Counted from the first letter of the stretch, positions 22,900-33,389 are shown. The stretch: 64,000 nt of DNA from Bactrocera neohumeralis (GCF_024586455.1 NC_065922.1:19526089-19590088), one strand, 5' to 3'. Notes: generated from the sequence alone by a model not told the origin. Program-made: numbers and translations.

Positions 22900-23355
22900 A
22901 TTAATTTTAACGACCAAATGAAGTGTTGCCATATTGAAAATTCGCATTAACAATTCACAAATCTCTCCAAAAGTGCCAAGTGTTAAACAGTGATTAATAA
23001 AATAATAAAAATACAAGTAAATATTTTTGAGTAATTCGAAAGCAGCTTCGCAGTTACATTACTAAAAAAATATAAAAAAATACACATAAAAAAGCAGAAA
23101 GTGAGAAAATAATTTCAAAATAATTAATACTTAAATTAGTAACGAATATCAGCGAGCAAAAAATCAGCGCTCAAAAAGTAAAAGTAAGAGGGCTGCCACA
23201 AACCGAAACAACTACAGCCAATATAACAACAAGATAAAGGAAATAAAATATATTCAGCGCTGCTCGGCCGCCTTTTTACCTGTTCGCATAGCACTTCGTT
23301 GCTGCGTTCGTGTGTGTGATTTTCTCCTGCTCCGCGCTCCGTATAAACTGGCTGC
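22900..23355 (+). other. sd: Leader (5'UTR) sequence adjoining the sd start codon
   Basis: This has A-rich, CAAA/AAAG-rich composition typical of fly 5' leaders and no repeats. An in-frame TGA at 23317-23319 shows that ATG 23356 is the first in-frame start. A plausible splice acceptor, CCTTTTTACCTGTTCGCATAG, ends at 23291, so the coding exon may begin at 23292 with a 64-nt leader. Alternatively the leader is continuous from further upstream. Several GTAAAAGTAAG-like strings at 23176-23190 could serve as donors but have no support. Confidence 0.35.
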
Positions 23356-23506
23356 ATGAAAAACATAACCAGCTCCAGCACTTGTGGCAGTGGTCTGCTG
23401 CAGTTGCAAAACAATCTCAGCAACTCGGCGACCAACACATCGACCATCGTCGGCGGCAGCGTTATCGACGACGAAGACGCCATCCTGCACGAATCAAAAC
23501 AAAAAG
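23356..23506 (+). CDS. sd: Scalloped (TEAD/TEF transcription factor), first coding exon
   Basis: Fifty codons plus one base. Residues 1-10 (MKNITSSSTC) and 13-22 (GLLQLQNNLS) equal the N-terminus of Drosophila Scalloped as I remember it. Scalloped binds DNA through its TEA domain and pairs with Vestigial in wing identity and with Yorkie in Hippo signalling, in the nucleus. This exon encodes only the disordered leader: Ser/Thr/Asn-rich, then an acidic VIDDEDAI stretch (residues 37-43) and a basic SKQK end (47-50). The ATG is the first in frame after TGA 23317; its context (TGC before ATG) is weak. The exon ends in phase 1 at 23506 before GTTTGT. Residues 23-50 have no match to the Drosophila protein I recall, where an EKTEQQ segment follows. 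No TEA-domain exon is in the window. Confident in the family; the exon end is inferred. Confidence 0.83.
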
Positions 23507-23512
23507 GTTTGT
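23507..23512 (+). promoter_or_regulatory. sd: Putative splice donor of the sd first coding exon
   Basis: The exon runs AAAAAG and then GTTTGT, a usable though non-consensus donor. After it the open frame becomes Leu/Phe-rich and soon hits microsatellite DNA, so coding almost certainly stops here. A phase-1 junction (G plus two bases) would let the next exon begin with an Ala, Gly or Val codon. Confidence 0.55.
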
Positions 23513-24199
23513 TGTTGTTTTCATTGCGAACGCCTTACTCGGCACTTGCAACTCACAAATGCTTAAGTCATGCCACAACTTTTCTATGTAATGCTGAAAG
23601 TCTGTATGTATGTAGAAATATAAGTATGTATATGTGTGTAGATATGTATGCATGTGTACATGCATATGTATGTGTGATTGTGTGGCAAGTGAATTGTATT
23701 GATTGACTGCCTGACAGTCTGACTGTTTATTGATTCAACTGCTTGCTTGCTACAACAAAGCGCTTAACAGGGCAAGACGACACTCTGCGTTCAGTCCGTC
23801 CGTTCAGTCTGCCACTTAGCTCTTATTTTGCATCGCTCCACTTCGTTCTTGGCTGCCTTGCCTGGCCTGGCCATTTCTTCTCTGCTTGTTGTCTTTGCTT
23901 GCATAGCCATTTGTTGGCTATTTTTCTCTCTTGCCGCTTGCGTCTTCCACCTATTTGTATAATTAACCAAGTTCGCCTGTTTTTCACGTCTTCCACACTC
24001 GTTGTCTGCGATAAGCATCCGTCCTGTCTGCGCCTACTGCGCTGTTATTTCACATCCGCTTCGCCTTGTCAAGTTGTTGCCACTAATCAAACCATTTTTG
24101 CTAAACGGTCAAGGGACCTCTTTAAGGTTTTGTTAGTGAGAGCATTGATTTACTGAGGTTAGTCTGCAAAGAAATATGAGTGTTTTGAGGTGTCTAAAT
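23513..24199. other. Intron start, microsatellite and CT-rich DNA
   Basis: ATGTATG/ATGTGTG microsatellite at 23600-23680, then CT-rich DNA to about 24090. Long ORFs here (23743-24156 and its antisense) are low-complexity readings with no motif. No further sd exon is visible here or anywhere to 64000, so the intron exceeds 40 kb. Confidence 0.6.
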
Positions 24200-24425
24200 T
24201 CTTGGAATCTTCCGCGTATCGTCTATGATACTCTTTTAGATCCAATTCCATAAAACTACGTCTGAAAATGGTCGAAGAGGTCAACAGGGGCCAGAAAAAC
24301 ATCAAGGGAATTGTTTTCATTCGCGTATAGTCTATGTTACTCTTTGACTTCCGACAAGGTAAAGCTATGTCTGAAAACTAATCGAAGAGAGCAATAGTGG
24401 GCTCATCAAGGTAGAGAGGAATTTC
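24200..24425. repeat. Degenerate ~115-bp local tandem duplication
   Basis: Two adjacent blocks share the order CGCGTAT(C/A)GTCTATG, TACTCTTT, AC(G/T)..TGTCTGAAAA, TCGAAGAG, CATCAAGG. The first runs about 24200-24312 and the second about 24313-24425. Function and family are unknown. Confidence 0.6.
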
Positions 24426-24609
24426 CTTTGAGAGGCAGTCTTTATCCGGTTATGAATTAGACTTCGCTTCGATTACATCGACTTGACTTTGGTTGTTGTT
24501 AGATATAAGTTCCACTGTGATCTCAGGCTATTTGGTCGAACTTGGTAGATGTTTCTAAAAATTATCTTAGTTCATACTTACTCGTGTGTTGTTATTTTTG
24601 AAACAGCTA

Positions 24610-25075
24610 TATAAATTCTATAAAGATGGAACTGCCTCCTAGGAGCATCAAGTGATCCTTCCTCAACTACGCCGACGACATAAAACAAAACGCCGACCAG
24701 ACTTATAACGCCTAAAACTTCAGACATGCACTAACAGCCATTCACAGTGAAGGCATAAACACCTTCATCGATTCCTCACAGCGAATGCCGTAGTTGGAGT
24801 GAAACCGCCACCCATTGCAGACGAGAAGCTCGAACTGCCGGGAAAATCGAGGGTAACCCTTGCTCAGCATCGTTCTGGATACTGCAGCAGGTTATACTCC
24901 TACTTATCCAGATCGACCCCGACATGTTAAATATATGTCAGCTTAACCTTACACTTCTGACACCCCTCTCCCATGGTCCGACCCCGTCGAAACAGCACGT
25001 TTTTTGGGCCTACCGTTGGGTGAACCTTACCATCTTAACGGGAAGTACATAACCGTTACAACAACAACAATAACA
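24610..25075 (+). mobile_element. Jockey-clade LINE 3' fragment (relic)
   Basis: A short RT piece with NYADDI at 24665-24682 (YADD catalytic motif at 24668-24679) is fused by deletion to the element's C-terminal region: FRHALTAIHSEGINTFIDSS, then, across frameshifts, PPIADEKLELPGKSRVTLAQ and SGYCSRL, and finally WSDPVETARFLGLPLGE in frame near 24975-25030. The C-terminal motif and the CAACAACAACAATAAC tail at 25057-25073 fit Jockey elements of tephritids. The order and the tail give the + orientation. Confidence 0.75.
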
Positions 25076-25439
25076 TACATTTCAGTAAACTTTTATCCAG
25101 AGTCAATCTTAGAGCTTTCATCAGCAGTTTTTAACATTTTTTTTTATCGCAAACTTATACAATATCATTTTGAAACCAATTTTCTTAAATTCTCTATTTT
25201 CGAAGGCTTCAAAAGTAGTTCTAAGAACGCTGTGTAACTTTTATATATTTTGATTTCATAAATCTCGGATCGAAATTGTTGCCTTTGTACCTCATCATCG
25301 CTTTAATACCTTAAAAAATGATACTGTCACCCTAAATGTAGGCAACGTTTTTGGAAAAATAAGTGAAATTGTAAGCAATTAGGGGTAGTACAATTTTAAT
25401 AGTGGATTAACTCAATCAATCAGGTCCGGTGCGCTCTTA
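25076..25439. other. Non-coding intron sequence
   Basis: Ordinary AT-rich DNA. The only notable string is CCTAAATGTAGGCAACG at 25333-25349, an isolated copy of the hairpin motif that forms the array at 61.8 kb. Confidence 0.5.
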
Positions 25440-25795
25440 AAAGAATACGTGTTTTTAATATTTTGATCAGCGTGACGTGCTGAGCTATTTTAGCTATGCC
25501 CATCGGTTTGGCCGTCTATATTTACGTCGCTCTAGTCCCGCAGTTTCAGATATATCGATCTAAAATTTTTTACAGGTCTTTTTTTAACTAAGACTGTGCT
25601 TATTTGTCAAAACCGCAGATTCCGGACCACTGCAGTATATAGCTGTCATACAAACTGATCGATCGGAGCATTATTCCAGATAGCGGCCATACAAACTGGC
25701 CGATCAAACTCAAGATAAAGATCTTTTTAGCCCATGTTTTAGCCCAAAAGCATCTGTCAAGGATATAATAGGTTTTGCGAAGCCAACGTAATGTG
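25440..25795. repeat. Interspersed repeat family 2, copy A
   Basis: It contains GCGTGACGTGCTGAG, then GATATATCGATCTAAAATTTT, CGCAGATTCCGGACCACT and TATAGCTGTCATACAAACTG with GATCGATC. The same phrases in the same order occur at 27080-27800 and 37580-37890. It has no ORF. The pattern is common in tephritid and drosophilid DNA and I suspect non-coding or LTR portions of a retroelement, but I cannot place it in a class. Confidence 0.6.
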
Positions 25796-25799
25796 TTTC

Positions 25800-26045
25800 A
25801 TTTTTTTTACATATTGTTATTTTTTTTTTTAATTTTTATAAATTTTTTTAATTTTTAAATTTTTTTTTTAATTTTTTCTTGAATTGTTATAATATTTATA
25901 ATTATTTTTTAAATTTTTTTTTTATTTTTTTTTAATTTTTAATTTTTAATTTTTATTTATTTCGTTTAAAATCCTTTTTTTATTTAATTTTTTTTTTTTA
26001 ATTTTTGTCAATTTTTCAAAATATATTTTAAAAATATTTTTATGT
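25800..26045. repeat. T-rich low-complexity tract
   Basis: Almost pure TTTTTTAATTTT and TTTTTATTTTT over 245 bases, with no feature inside. Confidence 0.85.
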
Positions 26046-27079
26046 TTCATTACCCCTCTCCTTGCACACAGATTTTTCCACGAAACTAATGATCTTCTCA
26101 ATCATGTCGCTTAGTCACCCTAATCGCTACCTATGTATATTTGCCATTTCACAACTAACAACTACTTCGACTTTATCGCGTTTGGCAAAAGCGCTTCGCA
26201 TTAATCTCCCAGCAGCAACTAAACATCCCCAACAATTCTCGTTGATCGTTTTTTGCCTTTGAGCCAATTCAACTGCCAACACTTCGAGTGTCTTCTTAGT
26301 ACGTTTCCACCTTTCTTTTGCTAGTTTAATTTAACAGTTTTTTCACTGATTTTTATCAGCATTCGGATTGAATGAATTAATAAGTTCAGAGTCGTAATGT
26401 GGCGGTAGCCGGTTTGAGATACCTATAAGTGTCTACATATATATGTATATAAACAAGTCGCTGGGCTCGTCATAGTGCTCTTCTGTTGAGCGCACACATT
26501 TTCCCGTATTTATATGCCAAACAGGTAAGCGCGCATGCGCGTGTATTTACGCACTTAACACAATGCGCGCTTATTAAGACGCACCAGCAAACATGCTGGT
26601 ACTTATTTATGCATATAAAACATGCAGTTAAGCGTATGTACATATATACACATATTGATATATCAATATAAATACGTTTTTTATGCCGATCGCACATCAG
26701 GTTGTTGGGTTATGTTTTGACTAACTCGTTTGCGTTTTGCTTTTTTTGTGGCGACCACTTTGTTATCTCGTTTGTATTTATTAAGTTTGTGTGTTTTTTT
26801 CCACATGCAACATGTTGTTACCTCTTTAAGCCGTTGCGCTTCGGCTCGAGACAGCCCTCTATCGCTAGCTGAGCTTTGTTATTGCCTTTGTTTTGAGGCC
26901 TGTTCACCTTCTTTTGGCGCTTACAAGCATATACCTCGAGACTAGCTGCAGCTCGAACAGTGCTATCAGCTGCATGCAGTTTTCAACTCAAAATCCCTCT
27001 CTTTTTTTGTTAAACTGTTCTTTATACTCGAACAGGACGCATATTAAGTTTGTCAAAAAGTTTGTAACACCCAGTAGAA
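26046..27079. other. Non-coding intron with short hairpins
   Basis: No gene is seen. At 26526-26573 there is an 11-bp perfect inverted repeat, followed by ACCAGCA-AACA-TGCTGGT at about 26582-26599. Short ORFs here overlap these and ATAT microsatellites. Confidence 0.5.
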
Positions 27080-27800
27080 AATATCGGAAACCCTAAAAAG
27101 TATATCATCAGCATGACGAGCTGAGTCGATTTAAGTCAGGCAAGTCCCTCTGCCTCTCAGTCTGTATATACCCGAACTAGTCCCTCATTTTTCGAGATAT
27201 CGATCTGAAATTTTGCACACGTTCTTTTTTTCTCAAGAAGCTGCTCGTTTGTCGGAACCACCGATCTCGGCCTACTATAACATATAACTATCGTACCAAC
27301 TGAACGATCAAAATCAAATCCTTATATGGAAAACCTTTGTAACTTACGAGATATCTTCGTGATATTTGGCACATATTATTTTCAAAACCTAGGCTAAAAC
27401 ATCTAAAGAAATTTTTTAGATCGGAACTATAGCATATAGCTGTCATTTAAACTGAACAACAAAACTTAAGTCTTCGTATGAAAAACTTTTTTATTTGAAG
27501 AGATATCTTTACGAAATTTGGCATAGATTATTATCTAAGACAATGCTGAAATATCTCAAGAAATTTTCAAGATCGAACCAATATAACTTATAGCTGCCAT
27601 ACAAACTGAAAGATCAAAATTAAGTCTTTGTATGAAAACCTTTCTTATATGAAGAGATATTCTTACCAAAATTAACATAGATTATTTTCTAAGACAATGC
27701 TGAAATATCTAAAGAAATTTTGCAGATCGGCCGACTATAACATATAGCTGTCATACAAACTAAACGCTCAAAATCAAGATACATTTCTTGTTTTTGACTA
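27080..27800. repeat. Interspersed repeat family 2, copy B, with internal ~150-bp tandem units
   Basis: It begins near GCATGACGAGCTGAGTCG (27111), has GAGATATCGATCTGAAATTT (27199) and ATTTGTCGG-like strings. It then contains about four tandem units marked by CTATA(A/G)CATATAGCTGTCAT near 27276, 27428, 27585 and 27733, each followed by CAAACTGAA, AAGTCTTCGTATGAAAA and AAGAGATATCTT. Unit length is about 150 bp. Family 2 copies at 25440 and 37580 hold one or two units only. Confidence 0.7.
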
Positions 27801-27980
27801 AATTATTATATTCAAAACTTTTTTCAAAAAAAAGTACAACCCTATTTATTACTCGTATGACTTAACTTTAGCTTTGTTCCATTTTCTATTTGAGTTTTCT
27901 CGTTCGTCGTCGTTGCTAGCGCGCGAGCTCGTAATAGCGACGTATGTATTCAAGAAGTTGCTCCAACCAGTTTAGGTCTT
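27801..27980. other. Non-coding spacer
   Basis: Short AT-rich DNA with CGTCGTCGTTGCTAGCGCGC at 27905-27926. No feature is called. Confidence 0.4.
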
Positions 27981-28335
27981 CTTGTTTGCTCATTGCTGCT
28001 TGTCTTTTGTGGTCTTTGGATTTGTTGTTGTTGTTTTTTTTTTAATTTTTTTGGTTTCTCGTTTTGTGCACCTCTTGTGGTTAACGACAACTTTTGTTGT
28101 TGTTGTTATGAGTTTTGTTGTCATTGTTGTGAATGCTGTTGTTGTTATTATGAATGTTGCTCGTTTTTGTTATTGTTGTTGTTGTTATTATGACTGTTGT
28201 TGTTCTTCCTGTTGTTGTTATTATTATGAATGCTGTTGTCGCTATTATTGTTGTTGTTATTATGACTGCTGTTGTTTTTCTTGTTGTTGTTGCTATTCTT
28301 GTTTTTTGTTGTTATTATTGTTTCTTCCATAACTG
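27981..28335. repeat. TTG/ATTATGA minisatellite
   Basis: Degenerate units of TTGTTGTTGTTATTATGA and TGCTGTTGTTG. Both strands give long ORFs (Val/Cys/Phe-rich on +, Asn/Lys-rich on -), which is expected for a stop-free trinucleotide repeat. It is not a gene. Confidence 0.85.
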
Positions 28336-29890
28336 CTTGCGCTTACTGACTTCACAGCCAGTCGCAAAGCACACCTTCGTCGCCGCATGAGCTTAATTCT
28401 GTATTATGCTTGTAGATATGTATGTATATACTTACATATATGTATGTATATATTACACTTAGTATAAATGTATGTGTTTTCTGTTGTGGTTTGTTGCTCG
28501 ACGCTCAATATTTTGTATTTTTACTCACTTACTTAACATATTCATTCGTCGTTGTTGAACTGGTTTTCGGCTGGCAGCCTCTTGGTACCCCAGACTCCAC
28601 TCTGCAGCTAAATACTAGCACATATATACAGATATACGTATATATACAAACAAGCACACACAAACACATATTCAAGCACATATATACACACACAAATATG
28701 TACTTGAATCTGCTTTCCTGCCCGTTCGTGTGTGTGTTGCCTTCAGCTCGAGCGCCATCGTAAAGGGTTTCAGCTTGATTAAGCCTCTCCGCGTGTCCAG
28801 TTGCATTTACATAAAATTTCTCTTTATTTTATCTTTTTGTCCAATTCATTACTACTTTTTTCTTTAGGTGTTTGTGTTTTTTTCCGAATTGTGTCATATG
28901 TTTCGTTGTAATTGTTTCACCATAATCTCCGCTTTCTTTCATCTCGCAATTGGCTTTTAATTTTCAGGCTTCTTTTTATCCTCCACTTGCCCAGCAGGTC
29001 TCGTTGTGTCTACCTGATGTTGCAGTACACTTGTTGCTGACTCTTAATGCCAGATTTAAATGTCATCACTTACTTGTTTAACCCATTTTCGTACTGCCAC
29101 AAGGTGCTAATGTGCGCTCCTTTCACTTGCAACTGGTTTGGGTTCTTCCTTAGAATTGTTTCAGCTCTTTTTGCCGTTTGTTCTTTTTTATTTCGCATTT
29201 TTTGCTTTTGTTTTTAATCTTTTGCTTTCTCTTTTCGGTTTCCTCTTAATCTTTTTAATTTGATTGCTTGTGATATTACTATTAATGCCGTGGAAATTAA
29301 GCTTTTCTTGTAGCAGTCTCGTTTGGCATGATCGATTTGTGGTTTATTATCGGAAAAGTTATCATTTCGCATCAGTCCGTTTTCATTCTCTCGACAGAAC
29401 TGGGCTTTAAGTCTACAATATGGGCAGATTTCTGTTTTTAACATTTGTTTATTCTTTGGGCTTTCTTTATTTAGTATTCGAGAAATCTTATGTAGCTGCA
29501 ATTAAACAGATCGAGATCACCGATCGGCTAGAATTTAAATGAGGCTTTCTCTTTGCTTTATTTATACATTTTCCCACTTGAAATTCTTTTTCACTTACTT
29601 CGTCGTTTTTTGGCGATTTCCTGGAATGACGATCTTTTGTTCCAGGGAGATGTCCAAAAGCTTGGAAATTTCTCCTATTCTTGAGCAATGAATTTTTTAA
29701 GCGGGCGGTATATTATTTGTTTAACAAATGTTTTCGGAAGTTTTGGTATGATTTGCTGAAGAGAAAGTCCAAAGATTTACTCGAGAGATAGTGGTAAATA
29801 TTAATGAAGCTTAACTAATGTTTGAAGTTCCAAAATTATCTAAAATTTGCATTCCCATAATTTGTTTCTATAAAAACCATGTTGTTACTT
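28336..29890. other. Non-coding intron; one weak ORF
   Basis: ATAT/ATGT microsatellite at 28410-28460 and CA strings at 28620-28700. A minus frame 29214-29501 (95 codons) encodes a basic protein with ICPYCRLKAQFC and a later His/Cys pair, which I cannot match to a family. It is described among the findings and not called as a gene. Confidence 0.45.
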
Positions 29891-29899
29891 AATGTTAGT

Positions 29900-30615
29900 T
29901 TAGGATAATCTGGTAGGCCAATAACTCACGCATGGACGAGTTTGGTCCTTTGCGATACCAGATAGAGTTCAGTTCGTAGGTCCACGAGAAGTACTCAACA
30001 GACACTGTGACCTCACTATCGATATCTTTTTCGGTGTATTATACCATGAAGATCCCAGATGTTTACAGCGTAGTCTTGTGAATGCGGGCCAAGTGCACAA
30101 AAGATGCTCCGTTATTTCCCTGGTGCCTTGCTCTAGACATTTCCTGTAGTCTTCTCGATCTGTCAGCCCTATTCTGCGGGCGTGCATCGCCACCAGACAG
30201 TGACCAGTTAGTATGCCGATCATGTTCCTACAGTCTCTTCTATCGAGTGCCACTAGGAATTTTATATAGTTTCGATCTACCGTTTTGCACCCGTTTTACA
30301 GCCAGGTAGCTCTTTCCATCAGGTTTTGATTTACTTTACCTTCCTCTATCTAGAACTTATGCATGAGTTTGCCAATATTGATCACGTTTCTTGGCAATAT
30401 TGTCCACTATTTCATTGTCCTCGATGCCTTTGTGGCCTGGCACCCAATAGAAGTGAAGTTGCTTGCTTCTGGCAACACTTTCTACCCTGCTTCCCAAAAC
30501 ACTTCTGACCGCTATGAGATAAGAGGTTACTGCCCTGATTGATAGATGTTGACTCTGGCATTGCCTGCAAGAGAATTAGAGGCCAACTTCGCAGCTTTGG
30601 CATAGCAAAGACCTC
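29900..30615 (-). mobile_element. LINE RNase H and Cys/His C-terminus (relic, family X copy 1)
   Basis: Read on the minus strand from 30600: an RNase H end with SKQLHFYWVPGHKGIEDNEI (about 30420-30480), a gap, then a well kept tail: RRDCRNMIGILTGHCLVAMH, ARRIGLTDREDYRKCLEQGT and TEHLLCTWPAFTRLRCKHLG. The tail has the C..C...H...C pattern found at the end of I/R1/LOA-type elements, with one Cys changed to Trp (LCTW for LCTC). RT is absent. A second, shorter copy of this tail lies at 56135. Confidence 0.8.
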
Positions 30616-31499
30616 AACTTGAAGAAGCAGTAGTCTGTCAACTTACTTTAATCCTAAACGGAAATAAGTTCAAGGGATCTATAATTAAATATTACAAGTT
30701 TTTTCTCTCCGAAATTATTATCCATGCAACTGAAATGTTGCCTACATTTGGGCGCATTATTTTACTCTTATCAAAGTTGCACACCAAATGGTGTAAAAAT
30801 GTATTTTTAACCTTCGTAAATTATTATTCAAATTTATTTTTTTAACTTTTTATACATTTTTTTGTTTTATATTTTTTAAATTATTATTCAAATTGATTTT
30901 TTTAATAGTATTTTTTCTTACTATTTGTATTTTTTATACTTTTTATTATTTTTTTTTATTTTTCCCTATTTTTCTCAATTCAATTCATGCCTCAACTCAT
31001 ACCCCTTTCAATTCACTTTTAACTCACATTCAATTGTTTTAACTCCACTGTGCATAACCGATTGACACTTCCGGTTATAAAACTCTAGTTTTCGGTTAGT
31101 TAAATTACCCTTATTTTCCTCAAGCCATTCGCGCCCATTCTAGCTACTTCTTATCTACTTTCCATTTAGTTATATTTGTTTGTGCGCGTATTCACCTCAC
31201 CTCACCTGACATTTGTTTGCAATTTTGTTGTTAACATCAGCTTTTGTGTTCTTGCTTTTGTTTTGATCAATTATGTCCATATTAAGCTCTTTCTATTGCC
31301 TCTTTTCCCTTTCACTTGTGCGCCGCCCGCTTTTCATGACTCTAACTCACTTCTTATGGTTATCATTTTGTTTGCGCGTTCTGCTGAGGTTGTTGTTATT
31401 GTTTGTTTATATGTTTTTTTATCGCTTGCGGGCTGATAAGAATTGGACTTGTTGATAAAGCGTTTTGAAAGCATCAAGTATCGCATATACAAAAACTTA
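30616..31499. other. Non-coding intron
   Basis: TTGCCTACATTTGGGCGCAT at 30735-30754 belongs to a short repeat also present at 32350. T-rich DNA at 30800-30980 holds a 25-bp direct repeat (AAATTATTATTCAAATT at about 30820 and 30880). CT-rich DNA at 31110-31440 has no coding support. Confidence 0.5.
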
Positions 31500-32729
31500 C
31501 ATACAGAAATGATTTGGAAAAAAAATCATTATTATTATGAGACAAATTAGTACATAACTTTCGGTTGATTTACTAAAAAAAATATTTTTTTTATAATTAA
31601 ATTGCACAAAATTCTACATTAAAAATTTTGCAATCAAACTTTGACCTTTAAAATATATAACGGTAATTAAATGTTAATTTTGTTTTATTTTATTATTTTA
31701 AATTTAACATAAAAATTTAAATTTAACATAAAAACTTTGACCCTTCAAAAATAATAAAAATATTTTTTCATATTTATTTTTTTCAACAAAAATTTTTCTT
31801 CAAATTATTTTTTTCCAAATTAATATTAACTCTTCAAAAAAATATTAAAAAATTCTAAAACAAATTAAGAGCAGCGATTAAAAGGCCAAGCATCTAACCC
31901 TCCGCCTATTAGTCGCGGCTGCCAATAAATCATCTGATTATCACCTGTCAACCGGCTAGCATGCAATATGCTGCAGACTCTTTAGCAAATTGAATTTGAT
32001 TTTTGAAATTTTGATATTCGCAAAAATTGCTTTCTTTTGGTATTAAATTGCTTAGCCATTCATTTAATTTGACCTTGAGTGCGAGTTAAACGATAGAAAG
32101 CAGACGGATTCTACATATATGTTAGACAGAATAAAATCTCATAAGCATGTTAACTATAAATTAGTGCTTGATTAATCTGCTCTATATTTTATATTATACA
32201 TATCAGCTGATTTCAGAAACACAAACAAAGAGGCAGGTTTGTGTATTAAAAGAGTTATCATACTCACATCTACTGAAAAATAATGTTAATAGATATCTCA
32301 AAACTGTAAATATGATGAATAATTTCAACCAGAATTTCTGTCATATAACTAAAATGTTGCCTACATTCGGGCGCATTGTAATGCTTTATCAAAGTTTCAC
32401 ACCAATTTAAATTCATTTTCAATTGTGTAAAGAAAGCTGAATACTGAAATTTTTCTGCTCAGCGTTAAGCACCACTTACCAAAAAACAAAAACTAGTAAA
32501 ATATTTTAGAAAGTTCAATCCCTTTCAAAACATTTTTCAGCGTTTAAGGGGATTTAACTGTCTTTTGCATCAAACTTTGCCCGAATGGATGAAAAATGGT
32601 ATTAAAATTTTGGAAAATTTGACTACATTATTGTCTTCTGTAACGATTCTGAGCCCTTATAAGACCTCAATGCTGACACTTGAATCATGCATTGTGACAA
32701 AAAAAACATGAAAACTGTAAATAAAACAC
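31500..32729. other. Non-coding intron, AT-rich
   Basis: Simple AT DNA at 31510-31870 includes a short direct duplication of AAATTTAACATAAAAA near 31700-31735. Otherwise only the second copy of the GCCTACATT repeat (about 32335-32410) stands out. Confidence 0.5.
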
Positions 32730-33240
32730 ACAGTATTTAATCATTCATCAATATTTATATTGTTACCTTCAAAATAATAGCAACCGTGTCAACGATTTTT
32801 CCAGTCCTCGAAACATTTTCCATAAGCACTTTTTGTGATGGCCTTCAGCTCCTTTAGCGAATTTTGTTTCATTTCTTCGGTCGACTGAAAACGGGTTCCA
32901 CGTAGCGGTTATTTCAGTTTGGGGAACGAGAAAAAATCACACGCAGCCAAATCTGGTGAATACGGTGGTCGATCGATGTTAGACAAGTAATTGCGTTTTT
33001 GGCTTTAAATTCGATCACAACCGTCACTCGATGCGGTGGGGCATTATTATCGTGTAAAATCAATGAATTGTTCATCCACAATTCCGGCCAAAAAGAACTC
33101 CTTATTGATCATCTGTCCCTCCGGAACAAATTCATAATGCACCAAACTACGAATATCGAAATAAAAATGAATTTCCTTCATTATTGATCATCTGTCTCTC
33201 CGAACATGATTGTTGACTTGTTTGCATGATGCACCAAACT
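32730..33240 (-). mobile_element. Mariner 3' fragment (relic)
   Basis: The minus-strand translation runs FVPEGQMINKEFFLAG (about 33125 downward). After a deletion come PELWMNNSLILHDNNAPPHR, DRPPYSPDLAACDFFSFPKL and LRGTRFQSTEEMKQNSLKEL, then CFEDWKN, and NNINIDE before the stop near 32742. This is the C-terminal half of a D,D34D mariner transposase different from the one at 5242. It has in-frame stops after FPKLK and KNR. A 50-bp segment at its 5' side is duplicated (33101-33151 and 33180-33243). Confidence 0.85.
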
Positions 33241-33389
33241 ACGATAAAATATCTAAAAACAAGCAGCATATGTGAATTTTAATTACATCTTGGTGCTTAG
33301 AGTAAATAAAATCGATTGAAAACAGCTTTATCCTGACCTAGCGTTATATATACCCTAACCTGCTCTCTTGTGTTGGGTACTGTTAAGTT
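33241..33389. other. Short spacer between two relics
   Basis: No feature is seen. Confidence 0.3.

Noticed and set aside
23743..24156. 137-codon ORF just after the sd exon
   Set aside because: Low complexity, Leu/Ser/Cys-rich from CT-rich DNA, with an antisense ORF of equal quality; it does not resemble any part of Sd.
27982..28390. Hydrophobic ORF that could be taken for a membrane protein
   Set aside because: It is a TTG/ATTATG repeat; Val/Cys/Phe strings are its trivial translation.
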